The notes beneath the pieces are model-generated. The model did no database searches and was not told the DNA's origin. It was given only the letters and a program-made list of their open reading frames with translations. This document shows, piece by piece, positions 9,022 to 17,786 of a DNA stretch of 64,000 nt (position 1 is the stretch's first letter; each line of letters starts with the position of its first letter). Both the position numbers and the translations under genes were made by a program. Source of the stretch: an uncultured Schlesneria sp. (GTDB taxonomy: Bacteria > Planctomycetota > Planctomycetia > Planctomycetales > Planctomycetaceae); NCBI GenBank assembly GCA_903899985.1, contig CAIULL010000284.1, positions 27,723 to 91,722 on the forward strand, in the 5' to 3' direction.

Positions 9022-10641
9022 TCAAGCCGTCGCTTCTTCCAAGTCTGCGTTGACTTGAACCTGGTGAAAATCCTTACTGAATTTCACCAGTGGGATTGTC
9101 AGTGTGAATTGAGCTCCGCCCGCAGGGCCGTTGCAGGCAAGAATCGTCCCTTGATGTTCTTCGATGATTCGGTGGGAGACAGCAAGCCCCAACCCGGTGC
9201 CCCGCTCTTTGGTCGTTGCAAATGGTTCGAACAAGCGTGATAAAACATGGTTCGAGATTCCTTCCCCCGTGTCCCGGATCGTGAGCACGGCCACATGGTC
9301 GCCAGGCTCCCCCTGGCTGCGGGGTAACGTGTCCGTGGTCGGACTTCGTGGAATGTCAACTCCAATAATCGCATCTGCGGCATTAATCGAAAGACGCCCC
9401 CCGTCCGGCATTGCCTCAACCGCATTGATCAACAGATTGACCAGCACCTGGTGCAGCTTTTCCGTGTCGCCGTCGACGATTAACGGATTCTCCATCTCGC
9501 CTGTGATGATCTCGATTCCCTGTTGTCGTGCTCGCGAATCAATCAGATTCAGTGCTCGCTTCAACGTTTGTCGTAAATCATGTTTGACGATATTCAGTTT
9601 TGGAGGGCGGGCAAAATCGAGTAAGCCTTGAATTGTCGTTTCCATGCGTCCGATCTCATCCAGGATCAGTCGCAATTGACTTTCATCAAGGGTTGGCCCC
9701 GACGCCTTTCGGATTGCATATTGCAACAAAAGCTTGACCGATGTCAGCGGATTACGAATTTCGTGAGCGACCCCGGCGGCAAGTTCACCTACGGCGGCGA
9801 GTCGTTCTGCCTGGAGCACCTCGCGGCGAGCGGACTGCAGTTCACGACTGACCTGCCTCATCCGTTCGGCAACCTGTTCAGCCTGTTGCTGGACATCCTC
9901 AAAATTGGACGTTCCATCGATTGCCAGCGTCCCGATATTACTATTACTTTTTGTTTCGGCATCGTGCAAAGTCACGGCAATCCGAGCAATGTTGCGGTCG
10001 AGACGACGAGCCAATCTCCAGCCGAGAAAAAGACCCAACAAGGGCCCGACCATAAGAATCGAAAACCGGCCCCAGAGTATTTTATTGGTGACGCTCTCTC
10101 GTTGGGCTCGATAGTGCTCAATCGCACTCTGGTTGATCCGAAAGAGTTCCTGAGCGGAATTTCCGACCCGTTCGGCGAGTTCGACGACTTGCTGTCGCTG
10201 GTCCGTCAGATTGATTGCCTCGGCGAAAGGTTCATTTCTACTAAACTCACGATCGGTTATTCGGTTGCAGAAGTCACGAAGCGCTGAAAGGGCTTCGTCC
10301 AATTTCGCCATAGGAGCCTTTTCCTCCTCGAGATATAGCGAATTTTTGAGTTTCTGGTGTTCGACGGTGATTTGAGCGTCGGCTTCATTCCAACGCTCCC
10401 GAAACCCGGGAATCAGTCTGCTGTCCGTGGGGAACTCCGATATCAGATGCCAGACAGCGATCTGCAACGCTTCGGCGGCACGAACCGAGCTCACATTTTC
10501 GACAACAACTCGCTGACTCGAACGCTGCACCCACAACACGTACTGAGTCGTTGCCACGCTCATGGCGACCCAGACGACGACGATGCAAAGGATTGGAATC
10601 AGGATATGCAACAGCAGTGATTTGGATTTGGGCGTTTTCAT
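9022..10641 (-). CDS. Membrane-bound sensor histidine kinase (NtrB-like)
   Basis: The protein has 539 residues from the ATG at 10641. A start 8 codons upstream is possible, but MKTPKSKSLLLHILIPIL reads as a natural cytoplasmic start followed by a first TM helix. A periplasmic helical sensor region of about 150 residues lies between TM1 (about 8-32) and TM2 (about 185-205). The kinase core has the H-box GVAHEIRNPLTS (His near 288), N-box NLLINAVEA, and G-boxes DTGEGI and GTGLGLAVSHRI. It is co-oriented with and 30 bp from the NtrC-type regulator, its presumed phosphotransfer partner. The sensor resembles four-helix-bundle CHASE3-like domains, so the ligand cannot be named. Confidence 0.94.
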   Translation of the reverse strand: MKTPKSKSLLLHILIPILCIVVVWVAMSVATTQYVLWVQRSSQRVVVENVSSVRAAEALQIAVWHLISEFPTDSRLIPGFRERWNEADAQITVEHQKLKNSLYLEEEKAPMAKLDEALSALRDFCNRITDREFSRNEPFAEAINLTDQRQQVVELAERVGNSAQELFRINQSAIEHYRAQRESVTNKILWGRFSILMVGPLLGLFLGWRLARRLDRNIARIAVTLHDAETKSNSNIGTLAIDGTSNFEDVQQQAEQVAERMRQVSRELQSARREVLQAERLAAVGELAAGVAHEIRNPLTSVKLLLQYAIRKASGPTLDESQLRLILDEIGRMETTIQGLLDFARPPKLNIVKHDLRQTLKRALNLIDSRARQQGIEIITGEMENPLIVDGDTEKLHQVLVNLLINAVEAMPDGGRLSINAADAIIGVDIPRSPTTDTLPRSQGEPGDHVAVLTIRDTGEGISNHVLSRLFEPFATTKERGTGLGLAVSHRIIEEHQGTILACNGPAGGAQFTLTIPLVKFSKDFHQVQVNADLEEATA

Positions 10642-10761
10642 AATTCGCTTTCCTGCAATCAACACTGCGAAAAATCAGCACTGCGAAGTCTCGCAAGGAA
10701 ACGTTTTTTTCATTGTTGGCAAAACAGTTTCATTCTAGGGTGTTTTAAGCGTCCGCTAGCA

Positions 10762-11010
10762 TTATTCATAAAACGGAGTCAGAAAGTCTATTCCGTCACT
10801 AACACATGGGACTTCCGTATGTCGATGTTCGGAATTAAGGTTTTCGAAACTCAGTATGGCACATTGAATGCCAGAGTGAGTTTCCAGCTCGCCCTTATTA
10901 GATTTTAATTCCATTCTGAAGGTGCCCGATTGCTCTAACTGCCATCGAGGGAATCGGATCCGAATGGTACGAATCAGCGCGTTATTCTGTTCATCAATGT
11001 GGACTAGGAA
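10762..11010 (-). pseudogene. Possible 5'-truncated gene remnant
   Basis: Between the histidine kinase and the acyl-carrier-like gene there is no clear gene. The minus frame ending at 10762 reads as plausible protein in its last 80 or so codons (beta-rich, with IRTIRIRFPRWQLEQSGTF followed by RMELKSNKGELETH), reminiscent of small beta-sandwich proteins. Its upstream part runs antisense through the ACP-like gene (to 11238) and looks like shadow sequence. No good start exists inside the non-overlapping part. I therefore read it as a possible remnant of a truncated gene, or simply chance. The rest of 10642-11012 shows nothing recognisable. Confidence 0.25.
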
Positions 11011-11012
11011 AA

Positions 11013-11246
11013 ATGGATTTGTCTGAATTTGTGGCTGAGCTGGAGCAGTTATTTGAACTGCCGCCAGGAAGTTTGAGCCATTCCTCCGTGATTGAAGAGA
11101 CTCCCGGCTGGGGATCTCTAAAGTTTCTCTGCCTGATCGGTATGATTGACGATCAGTACGGCGTGGCGTTAAAGCCAAAGCAAATTCATCAATGCACGAC
11201 AATTGCAGATCTGTATGAATTGGTGAATTCCTTCCCAAAAGCTTGA
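11013..11246 (+). CDS. Orphan acyl carrier protein-like protein
   Basis: This 77-residue protein has the size and helix pattern of an acyl/peptidyl carrier protein. An N-terminal helix (DLSEFVAELEQLFEL) is followed by a loop, then the prosthetic-group site GWGSLKFL where the usual Asp-Ser-Leu is Gly-Ser-Leu (Ser near residue 30). Helix III (IGMIDDQYGVALKP) and a final helix (IADLYELVN) come next. A good AGGA ribosome binding site ends 3 bases before the ATG. Such proteins carry acyl or aminoacyl groups on 4'-phosphopantetheine for synthases or ligases. No synthase, ligase or phosphopantetheinyl transferase lies nearby, so the partner is unknown. The gene downstream is an amidohydrolase. Confidence 0.75.
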   Translation: MDLSEFVAELEQLFELPPGSLSHSSVIEETPGWGSLKFLCLIGMIDDQYGVALKPKQIHQCTTIADLYELVNSFPKA

Positions 11247-11318
11247 TTAATCAGATATCGCCCGGTTGTGTCGCTGTCATCCAAGTCTCTTTCAGATTTT
11301 CATTTTTTGGATGTCGTG

Positions 11319-12266
11319 ATGTCTCTTACCCGCCGAGAATTTGTCGCGTCCGGCCTGGCCGCAATCAGTCTGACTGATCTTGGTCATTCCTTTGCGGCAG
11401 CGGACGACGAAGCACTCATCCCGGTTGTGGACACGCATACTCACTTCTACGATCCTACACGGCCGCAAGGTGTCCCTTGGCCATCGAAGGACGATCCCCT
11501 GCTCTATCGGCCCGTTCTACCGAGGGAGTTTCAGACGCTGACAAAACCGTTTGGAGTCACGGGAACCGTCATCGTTGAAGCAAGCCCATGGGTGGAAGAC
11601 AACCAGTGGCTACTCGATCTGGCGACAAGCGACCCGTTTGTTTTCGGTGTCGTGGGGAACCTGTCGCCAGGAACGGAATCTTTTGCAAAGCACCTGGCTC
11701 GTTTCGCAAAGAATCCGGTTTATCGCGGGATTCGGGTCAACGCCGACGCGGTTAATAAAGGATTGGAAAGTCCTGCATTCCTGTCCGACTTAAAGACGCT
11801 GACCGATGCTGGTCTGGAGCTTGACGTCAACGGTGGGCCGGAAATGCTGCAGATCGTCGATCGCCTGGCGGATCGGCTGCCAGATCTGCGGATTGTGATC
11901 AACCATCTCTCTAATGTGAAGATCGACGGAAAAGAGCCCCCCGCCGCATGGCAGGCCGGTCTTAAGGCGTGTGCCACACATCCGAAAGTCTTTCTCAAAG
12001 TCTCGGCGCTTGTCGAGAGTGCTCGCGCAGGTCAAAGACAGGCTCCGTCTGATACATCGTTCTATCATCCCATTCTGAATGCCGCCTGGAAAACATTTGG
12101 CGAAGACCGGTTAATCTACGGCAGCAACTGGCCCGTCAGCGACAACGCAGGGCCATACAAACTTGTTTTTCAAATCGTGTCCGAATACTTCCGAGATCAG
12201 GGACGCATCGCCTCAGAAAAGTTTTTCGCCCGCAACGCCCTGGCGGCATACAGGTGGCCAGCCTGA
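11319..12266 (+). CDS. Tat-exported amidohydrolase (Amidohydrolase_2 / TIM-barrel metal hydrolase)
   Basis: I choose the ATG at 11319 (315 residues) because it places a Tat signal at the N-terminus (LTRREFVASGLAAISL). The frame is open a further 17 codons upstream. The mature domain starts with VVDTHTHFYDP, the HxH metal motif of amidohydrolase family 2. INHLSN (near residue 192) and the C-terminal YGSNWPVSD (near 269-277) supply the other His and the catalytic Asp region. Members act on lactones, on dicarboxylates by decarboxylation, or on related small substrates, and the precise substrate cannot be assigned. Export by Tat suggests the metal is loaded in the cytoplasm. It is 72 bp downstream of the ACP-like gene, with no evident link. 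Confidence 0.88.
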   Translation: MSLTRREFVASGLAAISLTDLGHSFAAADDEALIPVVDTHTHFYDPTRPQGVPWPSKDDPLLYRPVLPREFQTLTKPFGVTGTVIVEASPWVEDNQWLLDLATSDPFVFGVVGNLSPGTESFAKHLARFAKNPVYRGIRVNADAVNKGLESPAFLSDLKTLTDAGLELDVNGGPEMLQIVDRLADRLPDLRIVINHLSNVKIDGKEPPAAWQAGLKACATHPKVFLKVSALVESARAGQRQAPSDTSFYHPILNAAWKTFGEDRLIYGSNWPVSDNAGPYKLVFQIVSEYFRDQGRIASEKFFARNALAAYRWPA

Positions 12267-12408
12267 TCGGAAAAGCGGCTGAGGGCGTGTTCGAATCTTC
12301 GAGGCCGACTCAAACCGACTTCGCGATTCGGACGTGAAACTGAAAACTACAGGACCTCCCCTTTCCCTTCGCTCAGCGTTTTACCAACCGATTCCAAGCG
12401 AGAGGCTA

Positions 12409-13074
12409 TTGATACAATTCTATCAACTTCAACAACCGAAAGCTGGTTCGCCAGAGGACCGAGACGGCAGAAGCGATGCACTCAAGGAAGAGGGAAACAA
12501 CACGGGCGAGGGTGTCCGATGTCCTACCTGTAATCGCCCTCTTTCCATGCTCAAATGGCTTCCCCCATTTCGTGTCGAGTTGGAATCATGGGGTAAGCAC
12601 TATGGGGATATTGCAGATGTTGGCGACGACTTGATTGTATCGGAGCGTTTCAGACAAGTATTCGAAAACAGCGGCCTGCAAGGTTTGGTGAGCTTTGAAC
12701 CCGTGGTCATCATCAAAGTCCTGTATCGCCGAGGCAAGCCGAAGGAACCGTTGCCACGCTACTTCAAGGCGGCTGTCGTACGCAGTACGACAACTATCAA
12801 CCAAGAAGCGTCCGGATTTGTCTGGGAAAACGTGGCCAAGATCTGTCCTGAATGCTTATTTGACACGCTCAAACGTTACCAAGCCCTTATTATCAAAGAA
12901 GAAACATGGACGGGTGAAGATATCTTTTTTCCTCGTGGGGGACATGGGCCGATCGTCAGCGAACGATTCAAGAATGTATTCGATAAAAACAGGATGCTTG
13001 GAGCGGTGTTCATTCCTGTGGAAGAAGCTGGGTACGACAATTTTCCTTGGGAAGCACAAGCCGAATCAACATGA
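12409..13074 (+). CDS. Orphan double-CXXC motif protein resembling SitI6-type immunity proteins
   Basis: The frame is open from a GTG at 12334. I prefer the TTG at 12409, which has AGAGG just upstream and gives the family-like opening IQFYQL (221 residues). Two CxxC pairs are visible: CPTCNRPL (near residue 36) and CPECLFDTL (near 148). Each is followed by a related segment: DDLIVSERFRQVF (near 73-85) and GPIVSERFKNVF (near 180-191), so the protein is an internal duplication. This layout matches, from memory, the myxobacterial double-CXXCG family to which SitI immunity proteins belong. In those systems the immunity protein protects against a contact-delivered toxin. No toxin lies beside it here. 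Immunity function is inference from the family. Confidence 0.6.
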   Translation: MIQFYQLQQPKAGSPEDRDGRSDALKEEGNNTGEGVRCPTCNRPLSMLKWLPPFRVELESWGKHYGDIADVGDDLIVSERFRQVFENSGLQGLVSFEPVVIIKVLYRRGKPKEPLPRYFKAAVVRSTTTINQEASGFVWENVAKICPECLFDTLKRYQALIIKEETWTGEDIFFPRGGHGPIVSERFKNVFDKNRMLGAVFIPVEEAGYDNFPWEAQAEST

Positions 13075-13154
13075 TGACTCCCGGCAATGTGTAACCGTGT
13101 ACCTGCACAAGCTCGAGGATTGTCGCGAATGCAAGTTTCGTAGAAGGTCACTAT

Positions 13155-13312
13155 GGGGACACTGCACTTACTCAATTTTACGAAGCTTGGACATAATAGA
13201 CGGGCACGTTTCAACCTGATTGAAGTCCGCCATAATGCGATAGCAGAAAATGACTTTCAGTCGCATCTGTCGACATAGACTCGGAGCGTTTTCGCCGAAG
13301 TGCAGTGTCCCC
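13155..13312. repeat. 158-bp element with perfect 15-bp terminal inverted repeats (MITE-like)
   Basis: GGGGACACTGCACTT at 13155-13169 is the exact reverse complement of the sequence at 13298-13312. The interior has no ORF of note. Small non-coding elements bounded by GGGGAC-type inverted repeats are typical of non-autonomous mobile elements or REP-type units mobilised by RAYT transposases. No transposase is in the window. I did not identify a target-site duplication. Confidence 0.65.
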
Positions 13313-13495
13313 GATCTTTGCCGTTACCTACAACGACTTCAGCTTGACGGCCGCCAGTGTCACTGAGCCTGCCACTGTGGTTTCTGCGGTCATTGGCAAC
13401 TTGGCCTCCATGTTTCTCTTCCGACGCTGCAAAGCTTGAGACGCTGATTTCATGACATTGCAATGCACGGATAAGTGAAAGCACGGGGAAGCAAA

Positions 13496-13595
13496 GGTAC
13501 GGGGACGCCGCTGATTTTGAACGCAGCCGACAGCTTCTGAATCTTGATTTTCATGAGGATTCGTCGAACGTTGAAAAAGTGGCTGTCCCTTTACC
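13496..13595. repeat. Second, imperfect palindrome-bounded segment
   Basis: GGTACGGGGAC at 13496-13506 and GTCCCTTTACC at 13585-13595 form an 11-bp inverted repeat with two mismatches, extended inward by GCCGCT/AGTGGC with a one-base slip. The GGGAC core is shared with the 13155-13312 element, so both may belong to the same REP/MITE class. Confidence 0.4.
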
Positions 13596-13847
13596 GGCTT
13601 CCTCCCCGTGTTTCACCCCTCATTCCACGGCTGTTCCCCAGAATTCTAAAGGTTCTGTTGCGTACTCCAAGACGGGGGCGGCAGCTGTGTCGCAGACGTG
13701 TTGTGGTTATGTTGAGGGGAAGCCAAAGCTGTTTTTGAATTTGAAACCAAGCCACAAAGACGCCGCTTTTGCGCGGGTTCAAACAATGGTTGTGGAACAA
13801 AGTCTTCCGAGCGGCCGTTATCGTTGTGGAAGCGGCAGGCCAGCGGA

Positions 13848-14816
13848 TTATGATTCTTGCAGCACTTCGATATCGAGCGGATTCGCTGAAACGAATTCTG
13901 CCAGTTCGGTTGCGTTAAACACGCCTGTCGTCGCGCCCATCGACTGAACGCAACTGGCTCCCATGGCCGCTCCGAGCTTTAAACAATCGGCCACGGATCT
14001 GTCGCGAAGGACTCCATACAGGAATCCCGCCGAGAATGCGTCTCCCGTTCCTGTTGCATCAACGGTTTTCACTGGAAAGACACCTGCCTGCAATCTGGTG
14101 TGCGGGCCAATCAGTACGGCTCCGCGCTCTCCTTGCGTGACAATGGCTGTCCTTGCGCCAAGATCTCGCAGCGCCTCGGCTTGCTTTACAGTATTTTTCT
14201 GGCCTGTGATTCGTTCGGCTTCGTCATTATTACAGAAAAAGTAGTCGGTCCACGGCAGCACGGGATTCAGCCAGGCCATTGTGTCAGTTGAATCTGACAG
14301 AACAACATTAAGTGCTGTGGGAACCCCGTTCTCACGCGCAATCTGGAATAATCGGACCGTTCGTTCGGGTGTCAAAGAATCCATCAGACAGAAGCCACCG
14401 ACAAACAACATCTTCGCCGCGCGAATTGCGTCTTCGCTGACACGCAGTCCGTCGTATTCTGCGTTGGCACCAACGCAATGAATAAACCGGCGATCTTCTC
14501 CAGCCACATTCAGAACGAAGGTAGTGCTGGTAGGGGTCGTCTCGCTTGTTTCCAGTTGTGATGTGTCAACCCCCGAAGCGTCCAGCAGGTTCCGAACCTC
14601 ACGACCGAACAAGTCAATTCCCACGCGGCCAGAAATGCCGGATTTCAAACCGATTCGAGCCATATCGACGGCCACATTTGCAGGACATCCGCCGATTGAA
14701 AATTCAATGCGATCTGTCTTGATCAACACACCTTGCGCCGGCATCCTCGCGAGTGGATGGCAGACCGTATCCGCCACGACGATTCCCGCACAAAGACAGT
14801 CGAGCGGTGCTGGCAT
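13848..14816 (-). CDS. PfkB-family carbohydrate kinase
   Basis: This 322-residue protein has both PfkB signatures: the N-terminal GGCPANVAVDMARIG (near residue 42) and the C-terminal DATGTGDAFSAGFLYG (near 253), whose GTGD contains the catalytic Asp and anion hole. The family transfers ATP phosphate to sugars or nucleosides (ribokinase, fructokinase, 2-keto-3-deoxygluconate kinase, adenosine kinase). Substrate-determining residues do not let me choose between these. It is encoded convergently to nothing and lies upstream of a gene-poor zone. A degenerate 9-bp repeat separates it from purB. The 3' end overlaps only meaningless plus-strand ORFs. Confidence 0.9.
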   Translation of the reverse strand: MPAPLDCLCAGIVVADTVCHPLARMPAQGVLIKTDRIEFSIGGCPANVAVDMARIGLKSGISGRVGIDLFGREVRNLLDASGVDTSQLETSETTPTSTTFVLNVAGEDRRFIHCVGANAEYDGLRVSEDAIRAAKMLFVGGFCLMDSLTPERTVRLFQIARENGVPTALNVVLSDSTDTMAWLNPVLPWTDYFFCNNDEAERITGQKNTVKQAEALRDLGARTAIVTQGERGAVLIGPHTRLQAGVFPVKTVDATGTGDAFSAGFLYGVLRDRSVADCLKLGAAMGASCVQSMGATTGVFNATELAEFVSANPLDIEVLQES

Positions 14817-14858
14817 CAGAAAGGCCTTTCTGGTCGTACGTCCTTGAAGGCAATGAAC

Positions 14859-14899
14859 AGGACCTAAGGGACTTATAGGGCCTATCAGACTTATGGGAC
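14859..14899. repeat. Degenerate 9-bp tandem repeat
   Basis: Successive 9-mers AGGACCTAA, GGGACTTAT, AGGGCCTAT, CAGACTTAT and a partial GGGAC run head to tail between purB and the pfkB-type gene. The repeat is intergenic and may be a slippage product. Confidence 0.55.
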
Positions 14900-14968
14900 G
14901 GCGTGTCGGAGAGATGGTCTGGGGGGCGGTCGGCAGGATCGCCGAACGCTCCCATTTCCAATACGGAC

Positions 14969-16399
14969 TTAAACGTGCAATTCTTCGGCTTTGCGGTTCA
15001 GGTCGGCTGCGTATTGCCTTCGAATTGGTTCAATGACGTTGGCAACAAAGCTGTCAACCTGCTCGGGGGCACGGCCAACAAACCGGCGTGGATCTAAAGC
15101 TCCGGTCAAATCGACGTTGGCGAAACTTGGCTCCGATTTCAACCGGTCGATCAGGTCGTTCGACAGCCCATGTTCCTTCACTTGTTTACCCGCTTCAATA
15201 CTGTGAACTCGGATTCGTTCATGCAGTTCCTGCCGGTCGCCCCCTGCCCTGACCCCTGCCATCAGAATTTCTTCCGTGGCCATGAAGGGGAGTTCTTCGT
15301 CGAGATGTCTGGCGATGACCTTGGGGTACACAACGAGTCCGTCGACGACATTACGGTAGAGAATCAGGATCGCGTCGATCGCCAAAAATGCCTGTGGGAT
15401 CGTCAGCCGACGGTTGGCGCTGTCGTCCAGGGTTCGTTCCATCCACTGAGTCGCTGTTGTTTGAGCGGTTGATGATGTCAGGCTCATTACGAACCGAGCG
15501 AGGCCGCACATGCGTTCCGATCGCATCGGGTTACGTTTGTACGCCATCGCTGAAGAGCCGATCTGATGCTTCTCAAACGGTTCTTCGATTTCCTTACGAC
15601 TTTGCAAAAGTCGAAGATCGCTGCCCGCTTTATGAGCCGACTGGGCTAATCCGCCTAAAACGTCAATGACTTGTGAGTCGACCTTGCGTGAATACGTCTG
15701 CCCCGTGACGGAGTACGAGGTTTCGAATCCCAGCTTGCGGCAAACCAACTGGTCCAGTTCTTCGACCTTCGCGTGGTTCCCGTCAAACAGTGCCAGGAAA
15801 GTGGCCTGAGTTCCCGTCGTCCCTTTCACTCCCCGTAATTTCAAGCTGGCGATGCGATGCGAGATTTCTTCCAGATCAAGCACCAGGTCGTAGCACCATA
15901 ATGTCGCTCGTTTGCCGACAGTGACAGGTTGAGCTGGCTGGAGGTGAGTGAAACCGAGGCACGGAAGATCGCGGTATTCGACTGCGAATTTTGCCAACTG
16001 ATCGATTGTTGCCACGAGTTTCGCCCGCAGCAGTTCCAGACCACGTCGCATCAGGATCAAATCGGTATTGTCGGTGACGTAGCAACTGGTCGCACCGAGA
16101 TGGATGATGGGCTTCGCAGCGGGGCAGACGTCACCGTAGGCATGCACGTGAGCCATCACATCATGACGCAGTCGCTTTTCATGCCGGGCAGCCGCCTCAA
16201 AATCGATGTCGTCGACCTTCGCCTTCAGTTCATCAACCTGAGCCTGCGAGATATCAAGTCCCAGTTCCCGTTCGGCTTCGGCCAGAACAACCCACAGTTT
16301 TCTCCAAGTTGAATGCTTGGTTTGAGGCGACCAGAGTTGACTCATCTCGGTCGAGGCGTATCGGCCGATTAACGGATTGTCGTAAACATCGTGATTCAA
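14969..16399 (-). CDS. purB: Adenylosuccinate lyase
   Basis: The 476-residue enzyme belongs to the fumarase/aspartase superfamily. It cleaves adenylosuccinate to AMP and fumarate, and SAICAR to AICAR and fumarate, in purine synthesis. The superfamily signature loop is clear as [15 protein letters not shown] (near residues 281-295, catalytic Ser at the start), together with the substrate-binding [10 protein letters not shown] (near 106) and TGTQATFL (near 195). The start [16 protein letters not shown] fits the family. The length is typical of the eukaryote-like or long bacterial class. The gene is divergent from the class IV aminotransferase, with a 228-bp shared upstream region. It is not in a purine operon here. 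Confidence 0.96.
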   Translation of the reverse strand: MNHDVYDNPLIGRYASTEMSQLWSPQTKHSTWRKLWVVLAEAERELGLDISQAQVDELKAKVDDIDFEAAARHEKRLRHDVMAHVHAYGDVCPAAKPIIHLGATSCYVTDNTDLILMRRGLELLRAKLVATIDQLAKFAVEYRDLPCLGFTHLQPAQPVTVGKRATLWCYDLVLDLEEISHRIASLKLRGVKGTTGTQATFLALFDGNHAKVEELDQLVCRKLGFETSYSVTGQTYSRKVDSQVIDVLGGLAQSAHKAGSDLRLLQSRKEIEEPFEKHQIGSSAMAYKRNPMRSERMCGLARFVMSLTSSTAQTTATQWMERTLDDSANRRLTIPQAFLAIDAILILYRNVVDGLVVYPKVIARHLDEELPFMATEEILMAGVRAGGDRQELHERIRVHSIEAGKQVKEHGLSNDLIDRLKSEPSFANVDLTGALDPRRFVGRAPEQVDSFVANVIEPIRRQYAADLNRKAEELHV

Positions 16400-16627
16400 A
16401 ACACGCTACCTTTTCAGACGGTTGATTGTGATCCGCAGAGCGATCAGCCTAACGATTCTCAAGCGGCGAGATAACCCATGCAAATCCGAATTGCAACCTT
16501 GACCGACATTCGGGTTTTCTGAAGAGCGAAAAATAGTGAAGATTCGTGCTATCATAAGAGTCTTGACCGATTTGAACGGACGAATATTGCAAGACCCAAT
16601 CAATCTTACGCAGGCCGTTTTACTCAC

Positions 16628-17554
16628 ATGACTGAACCCATTGCCTACCTCAACGGCCAGTTCGTCCCCATTTCACAGGCATCATTATCGGTCTTCGATC
16701 TGGGGATCGTCGCCGGGGCTTCGATCACAGAAATGACTCGGACATTTCGGCATGTCCCGTTTCGGCTTAAAGAGCATCTGGATCGGTTGGAACAGTCTTT
16801 GAAACTGACGCAGATTGATCCTCGTCTCTCGCGTGAGGAATTGGTTTCAATCTGCGAGCAAGTCATTTCCGAGAATCAGCGTCTGATCCCTGCTGACCAT
16901 GATCTGGGACTGATCGTCTTCGTGACTTCCGGGCAAAATTTGACCTATCTTGGTCTCAACGAATTGTCCCGTGCAAAAACCCCTTCGGTCTGTGTGCACA
17001 CGTTTCCGCTACCGTTTGAGTTATGGTCCGAACGATATGAAACCGGACTCCACCTGGTGACGACCTCGATCGGTTCACTTCCCGACGACGTGATCGATAC
17101 ACGCATCAAACATCGAAGCCGATTGCATTGGCATCTGGCCGATATTCAGGCAAAAAAAGTTGACCCGACGGCAATGGCAGTGCTGCTCGATCAGGACGGT
17201 TTTTTGACCGAAACCGCCACCGGCAATGTTTGCGTCGTCGAAGGGTCCACGATCGTGACCCCGTCTCAGCATGTGCTGCACGGGATCAGTCGTGACGTCG
17301 TCGCAGATCTCGCCGCATCGCTCGGTCTGACATTTGTCACCGCAAGGGTCAAGCCGGACGAACTGGCTCGTGCCAGCGAAGCATTCCTCACTTCAACGCC
17401 GAATTGCATGCTTCCCGTTACCAGATTCAATAATCGCCCCATTGGTCACGGAACGCCCGGTCCAGTGTTTCGGCAATTGATTTCGGCCTGGAGCAATCTG
17501 GTCGGACTGGACATCATCGGACAAATGCGAGACGGAGCCAGATCACGCCGATGA
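16628..17554 (+). CDS. Class IV PLP-dependent aminotransferase (IlvE / PabC-like)
   Basis: This 308-residue protein has the fold-type IV layout. The N-terminal YLNGQFVPISQASLSVFDLG is the common opening of branched-chain aminotransferase, D-amino-acid aminotransferase and aminodeoxychorismate lyase. The PLP Lys is likely in TRIKHRSRLHW (near residue 160), and FLTETATGNVCVV (near 197-209) is the conserved glutamate and phosphate-binding region. TSTPNCMLPV near 260 completes the cofactor site. Sequence alone does not separate an amino acid transaminase from 4-amino-4-deoxychorismate lyase, although the region has other folate-type genes 9 kb away. A strong hairpin follows the stop codon. Confidence 0.87.
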   Translation: MTEPIAYLNGQFVPISQASLSVFDLGIVAGASITEMTRTFRHVPFRLKEHLDRLEQSLKLTQIDPRLSREELVSICEQVISENQRLIPADHDLGLIVFVTSGQNLTYLGLNELSRAKTPSVCVHTFPLPFELWSERYETGLHLVTTSIGSLPDDVIDTRIKHRSRLHWHLADIQAKKVDPTAMAVLLDQDGFLTETATGNVCVVEGSTIVTPSQHVLHGISRDVVADLAASLGLTFVTARVKPDELARASEAFLTSTPNCMLPVTRFNNRPIGHGTPGPVFRQLISAWSNLVGLDIIGQMRDGARSRR

Positions 17555-17562
17555 GGTCATCA

Positions 17563-17602
17563 ACATATTGTGTTGCGAGCTTTCGCCCGCAACACAATAT
17601 GT
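17563..17602 (+). repeat. Strong palindrome after the aminotransferase gene
   Basis: A perfect 15-bp inverted repeat (ACATATTGTGTTGCG and its complement) with a 10-base loop begins 8 bp after the stop and is followed by four T residues. The adjoining GCACGGGCTGAAGCCCATGC is a second small palindrome. It could work as a terminator, but its form resembles dispersed palindromic repeats. Confidence 0.6.
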
Positions 17603-17786
17603 TTTGGCGCACGGGCTGAAGCCCATGCTACGGATCGTGACTCGCCGGATTCAATTTGCGAAAACTGACAACCACCAAAGTGTGTCACGTGTCAGGAGGA
17701 GAACACAGCAACTTGGAAACCAGCGCACCGATCCCTAGAATTCGTCGTGACGAGTTGACAGTCGAAGTGCTTTCAGGAAATTTGCA

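Larger units (their letters stand above)
13075..13847. other. Gene-poor region containing two palindrome-bounded elements
   Basis: This 773-bp stretch lies between the immunity-like gene and the PfkB kinase. The short ORFs here have no family features and conflict with one another. It contains two inverted-repeat-bounded segments, 13155-13312 and 13496-13595, described separately. The pattern of a gene-free zone carrying small palindromic elements next to an orphan immunity gene suggests decay after insertion events. Confidence 0.5.

Noticed and set aside
9628..10287. 219-codon plus frame antisense to the histidine kinase
   Set aside because: It is a shadow of a clear kinase gene; no motif or ribosome binding site.
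10717..10732. TGGCA-N6-TTTCA, similar to a sigma-54 (-24/-12) promoter, upstream of the ACP-like gene
   Set aside because: The -12 element lacks the expected GC and the match is weak and single; not enough to claim a promoter.
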